From Merdibacter sp965119685 (GTDB taxonomy: Bacteria > Bacillota_I > Bacilli_A > Erysipelotrichales > Erysipelotrichaceae), in assembly GCA_965119685.1 (NCBI GenBank), contig OZ221971.1, positions 2,542,001-2,606,000 on the forward strand: DNA of 64,000 nucleotides, in the 5' to 3' direction. Positions 7,669 to 14,677 of this stretch are shown here, piece after piece. Within the stretch, counting starts at the first letter, position 1. Every line of letters starts with the position of its first letter. The notes under the pieces were generated by a model. The model was not told the origin of the DNA and made no database searches. It worked only from the letters and a program-made list of their open reading frames with translations. The position numbers were made by a program, and so were the translations under genes.

Positions 7669-8002
7669 CTTTAGCACCCCATTCACGCTGAATCTGATTT
7701 TCTAAGATTCTCATTTGCAGCTTCGTACTGTTGATCGCTTCAAGATTCGCTTGATACACAGTGTCGGCGATGTCTCTTTTGAATCTCAGTTCTGCGACTT
7801 CGGGAATGCCGTACACGATCTGATTGATAAGCGTTACCGCCATTCCTTTTTCTGCGCGCAGTTTCAACGCTTCCTCTCTTAGCTTGATTTTGTAATCCCT
7901 CTCCGCTTTGGCTTTCTCTGTACCGCTGATACGAAGCTGTTTGATACATGCAGACAGTTCCATATTTTTCTGTTGTAAAGAATTGATTAAGTCATATCCC
8001 AT
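7655..8002 (-). CDS. Hypothetical phage protein (coiled-coil)
   Basis: A 115-residue, strongly helical protein (MGYDLINSLQQKN..., KAKAERDYKIKLREEALKLRAEKG) likely to form a coiled coil. Similar proteins lie between ERF-type and RusA-type genes in other Bacillota prophages, with unknown function. The ATG follows GGAGGAGTAGCG, two bases after the preceding stop, and the end overlaps the RusA-like gene by 14 bases. Confidence 0.75.
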   Translation of the reverse strand: MGYDLINSLQQKNMELSACIKQLRISGTEKAKAERDYKIKLREEALKLRAEKGMAVTLINQIVYGIPEVAELRFKRDIADTVYQANLEAINSTKLQMRILENQIQREWGAKDGGV

Positions 8003-8004
8003 CG

Positions 8005-8292
8005 CTACTCCTCCAAGTAATTCCTGTGAAATACACTCATGAATTTCTCATGTCCGTAAATTGATTCAAATTTACGTTGACACTCTTGTTTTAAATAGGT
8101 ATCTAAGCCATGATTGAAATGCACACCGTAGTCTGCCATATTGTGCCAATCCGAGCGAAGCCACACCCAGCAGCCATATCGCTCCGATTTCTTGCGGTTC
8201 GCATTCCCATAGAAAATGTGATGTCGATGCAATTCAGACGTGGAGTGCGTGATATAGCACTCCTTATCCGTCTGCATAATTGATTTAGCCAT
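8005..8292 (-). CDS. HNH-like phage recombination protein
   Basis: A 95-residue protein with a compact His-rich fold: ELHRHHIFYGNANRKKSERYG, then WLRSDWHN and VHFNHGLD. This pattern is found in small phage proteins related to HNH nucleases that accompany ERF/RusA modules, though proven activity is lacking. It overlaps the ERF gene by eight bases, so it is probably translated by coupling; its own ribosome site is weak. Confidence 0.75.
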   Translation of the reverse strand: MAKSIMQTDKECYITHSTSELHRHHIFYGNANRKKSERYGCWVWLRSDWHNMADYGVHFNHGLDTYLKQECQRKFESIYGHEKFMSVFHRNYLEE

Positions 8293-9016
8293 TCTTACTA
8301 CTTAACAAGGTCCGATACAGCTTGCAGATCATCCGCATCTGGTTTACATCGTTGCAAGCGTCGTGGCTTGGCTGATAGCCTGTTTTTTGCAAATAGTTTT
8401 TAATCCATGTATCCATCTCAGACGATCTGAAATCAATACCTGCTTTCTGCATTTCATTTCGCAGCTGAGACCATTCAGAGGTCAGCTTTGTCAATTCCTC
8501 ATTTAGTGTTTTGGTGCTCGTGTATTCATGCGATGCTTCTTGGTCGGGATCGTCGCCTGTGCTGATCTTGTACGCTTTCATCAGCGCGTACTTATCTGCA
8601 TAGGTCATTGCCTTTCCTGTCGCTTTATCCCCGGCGTCGATGCCGTCGGCGTATGTAACCATATCAATATGTTCGCTAGGGTTCTCGACGTTTACAAAGC
8701 GATATACCGTTTTGATTCGCATAAATCGATCATACTTTTTCCCGTAGTTAGTTTCCCGCTCGAGGAGATCGGTTTGAACGATTTCTCTTTCCATCGGGAA
8801 GCTGTAAATGCCATGCTTCTTCTCTAACGGTTTCACCGCGTCGATGATGTCCCTCTCAGAAACAGCTCTGTACGAACTGTTTTTGCCTGTTTCGATTTTC
8901 AGATTTTTTCCGATTGTTCTTAACTCATCCTCGACTGCCAGCATCCGCTGGTAAATGTTTGGAACAATCAGCTGCGCTTGTGCTTTCAACTCGTTCATGC
9001 TTACCGTTTCCATCAC
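8285..9016 (-). CDS. erf: ERF family single-strand annealing protein
   Basis: A 243-residue ERF recombinase, the P22-type annealing protein for phage recombination and circularisation. Recognisable elements are YQRMLAVEDELRTIGKN at the N-terminus, SYRAVSERDIIDAVKPLEKKHGIYSFP, and GKAMTYADKYALMKAYKISTGDDPD, the family signature, near residues 135-158. The start is GTG at 9016 or the adjacent ATG at 9013, both within range of AAGGAGGTG. The DUF1351 gene precedes it, a standard pairing. Confidence 0.93.
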   Translation of the reverse strand: MMETVSMNELKAQAQLIVPNIYQRMLAVEDELRTIGKNLKIETGKNSSYRAVSERDIIDAVKPLEKKHGIYSFPMEREIVQTDLLERETNYGKKYDRFMRIKTVYRFVNVENPSEHIDMVTYADGIDAGDKATGKAMTYADKYALMKAYKISTGDDPDQEASHEYTSTKTLNEELTKLTSEWSQLRNEMQKAGIDFRSSEMDTWIKNYLQKTGYQPSHDACNDVNQMRMICKLYRTLLSSKNG

Positions 9017-9459
9017 ATCTGCACCTCCTTGATTTCAACACCAGCAAATTCAGCTGCGGCGATCATGTCCTCTATGTACTTAGCGTCTCCCTTGAACATC
9101 AGTACTCTTGTGACGATCACTTTCGGCGCTTCCTCAACAGGTTTCGGCTGTGGCTTCACCTGTTCCCACAATGGTAAGCGAACAGCGTCAATACGCTCTA
9201 CGCGCTTCTTCAATTCACTTCTGAACGCCTTTACATCAGCAGTAGCGGCTTTCTCAATACGGATGCCCTCATCGTTTACCGCTTTTTTCAGCTTGTTCAG
9301 TTGCGCACAGATCTCTTTAGTCTCCTTTTTATCTGTCGAAACAAGCCCTGTAAAGCGTTTTTCGATGGATTCTATATCTTTATCCATCTGCGCAAAATCA
9401 TACGCACAGGACGCTTTAACGAAGCTAACAGATGGGTTTGTGACCGTAATCTCATTCAT
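9013..9459 (-). CDS. DUF1351 family phage protein
   Basis: A 148-residue helical, charged protein of the DUF1351 type, recognised from VTNPSVSFVKASCAYDF, the coiled middle (KKETKEICAQLNKLKKAVNDEGIRIEK) and the C-terminal segment that ends in a small alpha/beta fold. Members sit directly upstream of annealing proteins in phages and are thought to assist recombination; the mechanism is unknown. The ATG follows GGGGAGGTAGAAGAGC. Confidence 0.8.
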   Translation of the reverse strand: MNEITVTNPSVSFVKASCAYDFAQMDKDIESIEKRFTGLVSTDKKETKEICAQLNKLKKAVNDEGIRIEKAATADVKAFRSELKKRVERIDAVRLPLWEQVKPQPKPVEEAPKVIVTRVLMFKGDAKYIEDMIAAAEFAGVEIKEVQM

Positions 9460-9703
9460 GCTCTTCTACCTCCCCAGCTTTTTCCACCTCTTCTCCAATC
9501 GGCGCCCACATCGCTACATCTTCATTTAAGGAATACACCATTGCTCCAACTTTCGTGTTGTGGTCGTAAGCATTGAATATCCTGTTCTTTGAAGAGTAAG
9601 CAAGTGTAATGGCACCGCCAGATTTCATTAAACAAATATAATCACCGCTAATTTCGGGAAGTGCTTCTTTCATATCTGTAAAATTAAATGTTATTGATTT
9701 CAT
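9452..9703 (-). CDS. Hypothetical phage protein (83 aa)
   Basis: An 83-residue protein of predicted beta strands (GDYICLMKSGGAITLAYSSKNRIFNAY) and a Glu-rich tail. Short proteins with this gDYlc..k.G... pattern are common in early regions of Bacillota phages, with no known function. Good ribosome site GGAGAATGAAGA; overlaps the 3D-domain frame upstream and the DUF1351 gene downstream. Confidence 0.72.
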   Translation of the reverse strand: MKSITFNFTDMKEALPEISGDYICLMKSGGAITLAYSSKNRIFNAYDHNTKVGAMVYSLNEDVAMWAPIGEEVEKAGEVEEHE

Positions 9704-9945
9704 TCTTCATTCTCCTTTATATACACCTCTGCATATTTCACGCCGAAGCTGTTTTCGGGTACTTCAACCCAAATATCAATTACATTCCCTTTGACAGCCC
9801 CGCCGACATCTTCCGCAACATATTCCTGTCCGTTAATCATGACGGTACTTCCTAGCGGTATCACGTTAGGGTCAACCGCTATCGTGTGATTCTGCTTTGC
9901 ATGAACGCCTGTTGCGGTCATTGAGCCGTATTCATCCTCGCCCAA
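9700..9945 (-). pseudogene. 3D-domain (MltA-like barrel) fragment, cut off by an in-frame stop
   Basis: The frame carries a complete 3D domain, named for its aspartates: GSMTATGVHAKQ, HTIAVDPNVIPLGS and EYVAEDVGGAVKGNVIDIWV. Such domains act on peptidoglycan. Its only available start is a TTG with no ribosome site. In the same frame the domain continues upstream (SLGVFKLTCYFLGEDEYGS, the usual beginning of a 3D domain) back to a TGA at 9982-9984, directly joined to the coiled-coil protein upstream. It therefore looks like the C-terminal half of one gene split by a nonsense codon. Confidence 0.75.
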
Positions 9946-9981
9946 AAAATAACAAGTTAATTTGAATACGCCCAGTGACTT

Positions 9982-10224
9982 TCATTTGGTTCTCTCTAAT
10001 TCCAATTCAAGATTTTCAATCACTGTCTGCTTCGCTTCTGCGTCTGCCTTGATGGAAGCGTTAGCTTCTTCCAGTACGTCAACCGCTCGTTCAAGATCGG
10101 CGATCTGCTGATCTTTCACGGCAATGTCGCTACCGTAAGCAGCTGACGCCACTCCAATGCTCAATAACGCTGTAATGCCGATCATGCAGAAGTCTCCAAT
10201 CATATTGCGTGTAACCTTATCCAT
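9982..10224 (-). CDS. Membrane-anchored coiled-coil protein, N-terminal half of a split 3D protein
   Basis: An 80-residue product from an ATG ten bases after GGGAGG. Residues 8-30 form a signal or membrane segment (GDFCMIGITALLSIGVASAAYG), and the rest is a coiled coil (IADLERAVDVLEEANASIKADAEAK). It ends at TGA 9982-9984, after which the same frame runs straight into a 3D domain. Anchor plus coiled coil plus 3D domain is a known layout for cell-wall proteins, so the TGA probably interrupts an ancestral single gene. No operon role is evident. Confidence 0.7.
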   Translation of the reverse strand: MDKVTRNMIGDFCMIGITALLSIGVASAAYGSDIAVKDQQIADLERAVDVLEEANASIKADAEAKQTVIENLELELERTK

Positions 10225-10387
10225 AGTATTCAACCTCCCAATTTCTGAGTTCTTCCTCTGCTTTTTCTTCGCTACGGAACATCATCTCGCCATCCATGTA
10301 CTCTAATATGTCTATGATGATTTCCGAATCCATACCAGCCGATTTCATGGCTAGATATGCGTAGCCCTTTGCTTGCTTATCCGTCAT
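10217..10387 (-). CDS. Small hypothetical phage protein (56 aa)
   Basis: A 56-residue acidic protein beginning MTDKQAKGYAYLAMKSAG, with a helical C-terminus rich in Glu. The ATG overlaps the stop of the gene upstream (ATGA), and the end overlaps the coiled-coil gene by eight bases. Too short for many gene finders but well supported by coupling. Function unknown. Confidence 0.72.
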   Translation of the reverse strand: MTDKQAKGYAYLAMKSAGMDSEIIIDILEYMDGEMMFRSEEKAEEELRNWEVEYYG

Positions 10388-10872
10388 GATTCGATACCAA
10401 ACAAATACTTTTTTATGCGATCCTCTCCAACGTCTTTTATAGCTTTGTCAGCATCTTCTTCTGATTTGAAATTAATTTCGTTTAAATATTTAAATGTTTG
10501 ACGATAACTTACATTAAATGAATCAAATTCATAATCGTAAAACATGTAATACTTATCGATATCCATATCACGCCACTCCTCCTCGCAGAAGTCGTAAGCG
10601 TATCGCTTTAATTCCGCAATTACTTTGCGCTTATCTGACTCGAACTTTGCTTCTTCGCTTGTTAGAAACGCGTTTCCTTGTGTGATGCAATCTCTTTCAA
10701 ATGACACTGCCCGGTAGGTAGTTTGTCCAACATCGCCGTCACATGATATAAAAAAATATTTATCTCCTTCCTTTAAATCCCAAACCGTTTTTGGCTTTTT
10801 GATAATGCACTTTTCGATTTCCTCTGCTACTTCACAGTCGCCGTACTTCTCGATGTAATCACTTAATTTCAT
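10384..10872 (-). CDS. Hypothetical phage early protein (162 aa)
   Basis: A 162-residue acidic protein beginning MKLSDYIEKYGDCEV, with KTVWDLKEGDKYFFI near residue 30 and many aromatic residues. Proteins with this KLsdyiekyG start are frequent in Bacillota phage early regions, function unknown. I start at 10872, where GGAGATAAAC precedes the ATG, rather than at 10938: the longer start has no ribosome site and lies in a structured intergenic stretch. Confidence 0.78.
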   Translation of the reverse strand: MKLSDYIEKYGDCEVAEEIEKCIIKKPKTVWDLKEGDKYFFISCDGDVGQTTYRAVSFERDCITQGNAFLTSEEAKFESDKRKVIAELKRYAYDFCEEEWRDMDIDKYYMFYDYEFDSFNVSYRQTFKYLNEINFKSEEDADKAIKDVGEDRIKKYLFGIES

Positions 10873-10903
10873 GTTTATCTCCTCTCCACTCTCTACGCCG
10901 TGT

Positions 10904-11016
10904 AGCGTTACCTCAGCGCCACATGGCGCAAAGAGCATTTTTGTGTTATACTGTTAGTGGCTTATCTAAGCCACTTTCGGTGGACGCTTTCGCTTTTACG
11001 CGCTTTTGGGAAAGCG
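10904..11016. other. Structured intergenic stretch with stacked inverted repeats
   Basis: Three perfect inverted repeats lie between two early phage genes: GCGCCA-2-TGGCGC at 10916-10929, GTGGCTTA-2-TAAGCCAC at 10957-10974, and an 8-bp pair GACGCTTT / AAAGCGTC bracketing a 20-base loop just right of it, followed on the plus strand by TTTTAATTTT. They would form successive hairpins in the leftward early transcript. No gene is visible. Antitermination, processing or a rightward terminator are possible roles. Confidence 0.55.
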
Positions 11017-11020
11017 TCTT

Positions 11021-11233
11021 TTAATTTTGCCTACGCTTTCGCTTGTAGGCTGTACCCAACTGCTCCTCAACCCAGCTCATTGGAATGACGTTGAACGCTG
11101 GAAGAATTACATCGGGGTAACGGCTTCTAATTTGCTTAACCAACTCCCTTGCCCGCGCATACCCGACTTTATAATTGGGGTTCGATTCGTTGATGAGCCT
11201 TTGAAGCTGTTTAGCGTTTACGAACTGTTCCAT
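11021..11233 (-). CDS. Small phage DNA-binding-like protein (excisionase-like size)
   Basis: A 70-residue basic protein beginning MEQFVNAKQLQRLI, with GYARARELVKQIRSRYPDVILP and IPMSWVEEQLG. Size, charge and place directly after cro fit an excisionase or a small helix-turn-helix regulator, but the family is not certain. Strong ribosome site TAAGGAGGTGAATAA. One of the three 17-bp operators lies between this gene and cro. Confidence 0.65.
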   Translation of the reverse strand: MEQFVNAKQLQRLINESNPNYKVGYARARELVKQIRSRYPDVILPAFNVIPMSWVEEQLGTAYKRKRRQN

Positions 11234-11252
11234 TTATTCACCTCCTTACTAA

Positions 11253-11269
11253 GTTTAAAAAAGTTAAAC
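11253..11269. promoter_or_regulatory. Phage operator O3 (GTTTAA-N5-TTAAAC)
   Basis: A perfect 17-bp inverted repeat, GTTTAA-AAAAG-TTAAAC, overlapping the end of the cro-like gene. It matches the operator in the switch region at 11513-11529 half-site for half-site and spacing for spacing, so it is probably bound by the same repressor and might block elongation into the early operon. Confidence 0.6.
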
Positions 11270-11479
11270 TTTTTCTGTAAAAAAATAAACCCCTACTTCC
11301 TCTTTTGGAATATCCAACATTTTCACCATTTTCAAAATATCTCGTGTAGTAAATGGTCGCTTATTCTGCATCTTGCAAGATAATGTCGTGTTAGACACTC
11401 CATAGGCTTTTGCGAAGTCTGCTTGAGTTCCGTATTTTTCAATCATTTTCCCTCGCAGTTTCTTAAAGTCAAACGTCAT
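11264..11479 (-). CDS. Cro-like phage regulator
   Basis: A 71-residue XRE-type helix-turn-helix protein (TQADFAKAYGVSNTTLSCKMQNKRPFTTRDILKM). It is the first gene of the leftward early operon and is divergent from the repressor, the Cro position. I start at the ATG at 11479 behind GGAGATGATAAAAAG; the ATG at 11521 lies inside the promoter and has no ribosome site. Confidence 0.85.
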   Translation of the reverse strand: MTFDFKKLRGKMIEKYGTQADFAKAYGVSNTTLSCKMQNKRPFTTRDILKMVKMLDIPKEEVGVYFFTEKV

Positions 11480-11511
11480 CTTTTTATCATCTCCTTTCCT
11501 TGCTTGCCTAA

Positions 11512-11540
11512 AGTTTAACATTTTTAAACAATTAAATCAA
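11512..11540 (-). promoter_or_regulatory. Early leftward phage promoter
   Basis: On the minus strand TTGATT-N17-TAAACT, ending 33 bases before the cro start. The -10 overlaps the operator at 11513-11529, so repressor binding would block RNA polymerase directly. Confidence 0.75.
11513..11529. promoter_or_regulatory. Phage operator O1 (GTTTAA-N5-TTAAAC)
   Basis: The 17-bp inverted repeat GTTTAA-CATTT-TTAAAC covers the -10 of the early leftward promoter. It shares half-sites and spacer length with 11253-11269 and, with one mismatch, 11548-11564. Confidence 0.75.
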
Positions 11541-11547
11541 TAGATTT

Positions 11548-11564
11548 GTTTAATTTTTTTCAAC
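11548..11564. promoter_or_regulatory. Phage operator O2 (GTTTAA-N5-TTCAAC)
   Basis: A 17-bp imperfect repeat GTTTAA-TTTTT-TTCAAC lying between the early promoter and the repressor promoter, centred 35 bases from O1. One half-site base differs from the other copies. A different palindrome, AAATC-AATA-GATTT, lies between O1 and O2 at 11534-11547. Confidence 0.6.
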
Positions 11565-11571
11565 TTTTTTA

Positions 11572-11600
11572 TTGATGCGCTAACTTAAAAGAAGTATAAT
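11572..11600 (+). promoter_or_regulatory. Repressor maintenance promoter
   Basis: TTGATG at 11572-11577, exactly 17 bases, then TATAAT at 11595-11600. Transcription would start near 11607, leaving a leader of about 13 bases that contains the AGGAGGTG ribosome site of the repressor. Confidence 0.8.
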
Positions 11601-11619
11601 CAATTTAGGAGGTGATTAT

Positions 11620-12285
11620 TTGTCAGAGATAAAAGATAGGCTCTTAGAGGGATTGCAATATGCAAAAATATCTCCTATTGAGTTAGCGCGAAAAACAGGT
11701 ATTCCTAAGTCATCTATATCTCAATATATGAGTGGCTATACAAAGCCGAAAGCTGATCGTATTTATCTAATGAGTAATGCACTGGGAGTTAGCGAGACTT
11801 GGCTACTTGGCTATGATGTACCTATGGAACGAACTGTTCAAAAAAAAGAAGCTGATAGCGACGAAGCTATATATAAAGAAGTAGGCTTTGATTTCTTCCG
11901 TCTACCTTTATATCCGCCTCTTTGTTGTGGGAATGGCGGTTTCAATGATGACGAAATCATTGAATATGTGCCTGTTCCTTCGCGCGGTCTTTCGTCTCCG
12001 GAACATTATTTTTGTCAAATCGCTCAAGGCGATTCAATGAAAGACGCTGGCATTGATAATGGCGATCTGCTTATTTTCGAAAAGACATCCGAAGTATTTT
12101 CGGGGATGATCGGTTGCTTTTGCGTTGATGAAAACGAAGCAATGTGCAAAAAATACAGCGTTAAAAATGGGATTATTGTGTTACAGCCGATGAACAGCAA
12201 CTATGAAGCAATACCAGTTGACCCGACAAATGAGTGTTTCAAATGTATTGGAGTTTTGAGAAAGTCTATTAAAAATTTCGAGTAA
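11620..12285 (+). CDS. CI/LexA-type phage repressor with S24 peptidase domain
   Basis: A 221-residue repressor that keeps the prophage silent. Residues 18-40 form the helix-turn-helix (PIELARKTGIPKSSISQYMSG). The C-terminal S24 domain has the catalytic serine in QGDSMKD (Ser139) and a lysine in MCKKYS (177/178). The probable self-cleavage site is Cys103-Gly104, a Cys-Gly bond as in UmuD, so RecA-stimulated cleavage after DNA damage is likely. It starts at TTG immediately after AGGAGGTGATTA. Its three likely operators share the 17-bp GTTTAA repeat. Confidence 0.92.
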   Translation: MSEIKDRLLEGLQYAKISPIELARKTGIPKSSISQYMSGYTKPKADRIYLMSNALGVSETWLLGYDVPMERTVQKKEADSDEAIYKEVGFDFFRLPLYPPLCCGNGGFNDDEIIEYVPVPSRGLSSPEHYFCQIAQGDSMKDAGIDNGDLLIFEKTSEVFSGMIGCFCVDENEAMCKKYSVKNGIIVLQPMNSNYEAIPVDPTNECFKCIGVLRKSIKNFE

Positions 12286-12303
12286 TTAGTGAGGGGAAAT
12301 TTT

Positions 12304-13290
12304 ATGGGATTAAGATTACGGAAAAGCATTAAAGCCGGTCCTGTGCGGATAAACTTAAGTAAAAGCGGTATCGGATACAGTGTTGGTACAAAAGGATTTA
12401 GAGTTACAAAAACAGCAAATGGAAGAGTACGTCAAACGGCATCCATCCCCGGAACTGGAATCAGCTATGTAAAGGAGACATCAGGCAAAAAGAAGAATAC
12501 TGATAATTCGCCTAAAAACGAAAATGTAGCTGATGAAAGTTTAAGGGGAGGTAATGAGAAAATGCCAAAGAAAAAGGGATCACTTTTAAAAAAGATTTTA
12601 ATTGTTTTAGCAGTCATCGTTGGAATCGCAATTATAAATGGAATCATAAATGGTTCTCCTAAGTTAGAAGAATTAAAAATATCGGGAATTGTAAATCCGA
12701 TGGATGTTAACGAGCAAAAAAGAATATACATCGATACCACACCAGAAGATATTAACGTTGATGGTGCAGAGTTGAAAAGCGATAATAGCGATGTTGCAAG
12801 TCTAACTTTTAAAGATGGTAAACTATATCTCAACACAGATGAAGAAGGCATGGCTACTGTTTGGGTTGAAAAAGGTGACGTTGTAAGCAACAAAGTCAAA
12901 GTAACTGTCATTGATGAGAAAAAGGCCGAAGCCGAGGCTAAAACAAAAGAAGAAGAGGCTAAAGCTAAAGAAGAAGCTGATGCCAAAGCGGAACAAGAGC
13001 AACAGCAGGTGCAGCAAAGTACGCCGCCAAGTAGTTCGTCTGGCACAAGCAGTTCATCCGGTAGTAGTTCGAACGGCGGTTCAAGTTCTCAAAGCACAAC
13101 TGTTACTCCGCCAGCAGAAGAACCTAGCGTTCCATCTGACACCACATCTTCCGTCGTGTATATCGCAGGATCAGGAAGTGGCACAAAATACCATAGCAAC
13201 CCAAATTGCAGTAATATGAAAAATCCCGTTGAAATATCATTAAGCGATGCACAAAGTCGAGGATTCACTCCTTGTAAAAAGTGTTATTAA
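12304..13290 (+). CDS. DUF4236 lysogeny-expressed membrane protein
   Basis: A 328-residue modular protein. Residues 1-58 are a DUF4236 domain (GLRLRKSIKAGPVRINLSKSGIGYS, GTGISY). A membrane segment lies near residues 95-118, a beta-rich BIG2-like segment follows, then a Lys/Glu/Ala helix, a Ser/Gly linker, and a C-terminal metal-binding module with CSNM and CKKCY. The ATG at 12304 is set by GAGGGG seven bases before it. It follows the repressor by 18 bases and precedes a terminator, so it should be made in the lysogen. The biological role is unknown. Confidence 0.82.
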   Translation: MGLRLRKSIKAGPVRINLSKSGIGYSVGTKGFRVTKTANGRVRQTASIPGTGISYVKETSGKKKNTDNSPKNENVADESLRGGNEKMPKKKGSLLKKILIVLAVIVGIAIINGIINGSPKLEELKISGIVNPMDVNEQKRIYIDTTPEDINVDGAELKSDNSDVASLTFKDGKLYLNTDEEGMATVWVEKGDVVSNKVKVTVIDEKKAEAEAKTKEEEAKAKEEADAKAEQEQQQVQQSTPPSSSSGTSSSSGSSSNGGSSSQSTTVTPPAEEPSVPSDTTSSVVYIAGSGSGTKYHSNPNCSNMKNPVEISLSDAQSRGFTPCKKCY

Positions 13291-13313
13291 AAGCCGCCTA
13301 AGCGGCTTTTTTA
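13291..13313. terminator. Bidirectional terminator between DUF4236 gene and integrase
   Basis: AAGCCGC-CTAA-GCGGCTT is followed by TTTTTATA on the plus strand and by TTTTAATAA on the minus strand. It ends both the repressor-DUF4236 transcript and the integrase transcript; the integrase stop codon lies inside its tail. Confidence 0.88.
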
Positions 13314-14549
13314 TATACCCAATATGAGGCGCTTTTTAGCGTCGTAGTCGCTCGAAGCAATCACGCCCATGTCCAGTAGCTTTTTCAGCTCTATGAGCTC
13401 AGAATAGCCTCCGTTTGGCTCCTCCGCACCGCTATCCAGCACTGATACCAGTTTCTTGTCTGCGTCTTTAAACCAATGTGCATAAGTGTCGAGCACTGTG
13501 TCTACAGTATCTCCTAAACGCTTTGCGACATCATATACACTGTACTGGTCGCGCATATTGTTGATGAGGTAGCTTGCGTGGCTATGCCGCAAATCATGAA
13601 TGCGAAGCATCGGCAACGGCTCGTCGTGCTCTCGGTTATACTCGGAGATTAGTTTCTGCATGTGTCGCCTCGGTTTATCCAGCGGGAAAGGGCGATAGAA
13701 CCCAAATAAGAAAGTGTCGCCGCCAAATCCATGCATTACCTTTTGCTGTTCATAGAGAGCGCGTATAACGTCTGATGTGCGCTTTGGCATTGTCAAATTG
13801 CGAACGCTGTTTTTGGACTTTGGACTTGTTAATTTCCATTTCTTATATTCTCCCCCACTTTTAGCTACTGTTTTTTTGATCGTTACAACTTTTTTATTAA
13901 AGTCTACATCGTTCCATTGTAGCGCAAGCGTTTCTCCTTTTCGCGTTCCCATATCAAACGAGAATATGATAAAAGCTAAAATGTCCAGTGTCGTCTTTTT
14001 TTGAGCATACTCAATGAATTTATTGAATTGACTTGGCTCCCAAAAGTTAATCTCTTTTTTTATATTTTCAACATTGACACGCATTTTTACCCGGTTCATC
14101 GGATTCACTTTGATGTATCCTTTAAAAATTGCATGTTTAAAAATTTTACGAAGCAGGTAGTAAATAGCGGAAATATAGTTTTCTGAAAATCCGTTTGATT
14201 CAAGACTACGGATCGCTTTTTGTAAGTGCTCATAAGTGATGAGGTTAATTTTTTTATCTAATAAGGATTTAGGTATTTTTGAAAGGTTATACCGGTTTGT
14301 TCGTATTGTTGATTCCTTAACACCGTCGTTCTCTGATTCTGCAAGCATTTCATTTGCGACCTCGCATAACGTCTTATGTTCCTTGGAAACAACAATATCC
14401 TGATATCGCTTACGAAATAAGCGTTCATATTCCTGTGCCTCTTTCTTCCCTGTACAGTCATGCACAAGTTTATGATAGTAATGGCGTTCTCCAGAATTGC
14501 AAACAACTCCCTTTATATACCACTTTCCATCTCTTTTAGTTACTCCCAT
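13311..14549 (-). CDS. int: Phage tyrosine integrase
   Basis: A 412-residue site-specific recombinase that integrates and excises the phage. An AP2-like arm-binding start (RDGKWYIKGVVC), a SAM-like core-binding domain and the catalytic domain are in order. Catalytic residues visible are Arg203 in MGTRKGE, His318 and Arg321 in HDLRHSHAS, and the nucleophile Tyr356 in DTYAHWF. The ATG at 14549 follows AGGAGGTGTCGTT; the longer frame has no ribosome site. An extended -10 (TGC-TAATAT) lies just upstream. Its attachment site is probably the adjacent tRNA-Gly. Confidence 0.94.
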   Translation of the reverse strand: MGVTKRDGKWYIKGVVCNSGERHYYHKLVHDCTGKKEAQEYERLFRKRYQDIVVSKEHKTLCEVANEMLAESENDGVKESTIRTNRYNLSKIPKSLLDKKINLITYEHLQKAIRSLESNGFSENYISAIYYLLRKIFKHAIFKGYIKVNPMNRVKMRVNVENIKKEINFWEPSQFNKFIEYAQKKTTLDILAFIIFSFDMGTRKGETLALQWNDVDFNKKVVTIKKTVAKSGGEYKKWKLTSPKSKNSVRNLTMPKRTSDVIRALYEQQKVMHGFGGDTFLFGFYRPFPLDKPRRHMQKLISEYNREHDEPLPMLRIHDLRHSHASYLINNMRDQYSVYDVAKRLGDTVDTVLDTYAHWFKDADKKLVSVLDSGAEEPNGGYSELIELKKLLDMGVIASSDYDAKKRLILGI

Positions 14550-14603
14550 AACGACACCTCCTACCATAATATTAGCAGAAATAACCATAAAAAAACTATA
14601 AAA

Positions 14604-14626
14604 AGTGGGCACGGATAGTGGGCACG
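14604..14626. repeat. Tandem AGTGGGCACG pair, likely integrase arm sites
   Basis: The 10-bp word AGTGGGCACG occurs at 14604-14613 and 14617-14626, a 13-bp period. It lies between the integrase start and the tRNA-Gly 3' end, where arm-type binding sites of tyrosine integrases are found. Confidence 0.6.
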
Positions 14627-14642
14627 AGACCTCTAAAGCATC

Positions 14643-14668
14643 AAAAAAGCCTTTAAACAAAGGCTTTT
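14643..14668 (-). terminator. Terminator after the tRNA cluster
   Basis: A 10-bp perfect stem AAAAGCCTTT / AAAGGCTTTT around AAAC, followed on the minus strand by TTTTTT. It ends the leftward tRNA transcript, ten bases past the CCA of tRNA-Gly. If the crossover is in the tRNA 3' end, the phage supplies this terminator. Confidence 0.85.
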
Positions 14669-14677
14669 CTTGACATC

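Noticed and set aside
9982..9984. TGA in the 3D gene considered as selenocysteine
   Set aside because: No SECIS-like hairpin is evident directly after it and 3D proteins have no known selenocysteine at this place. Nonsense mutation or readthrough is more likely.
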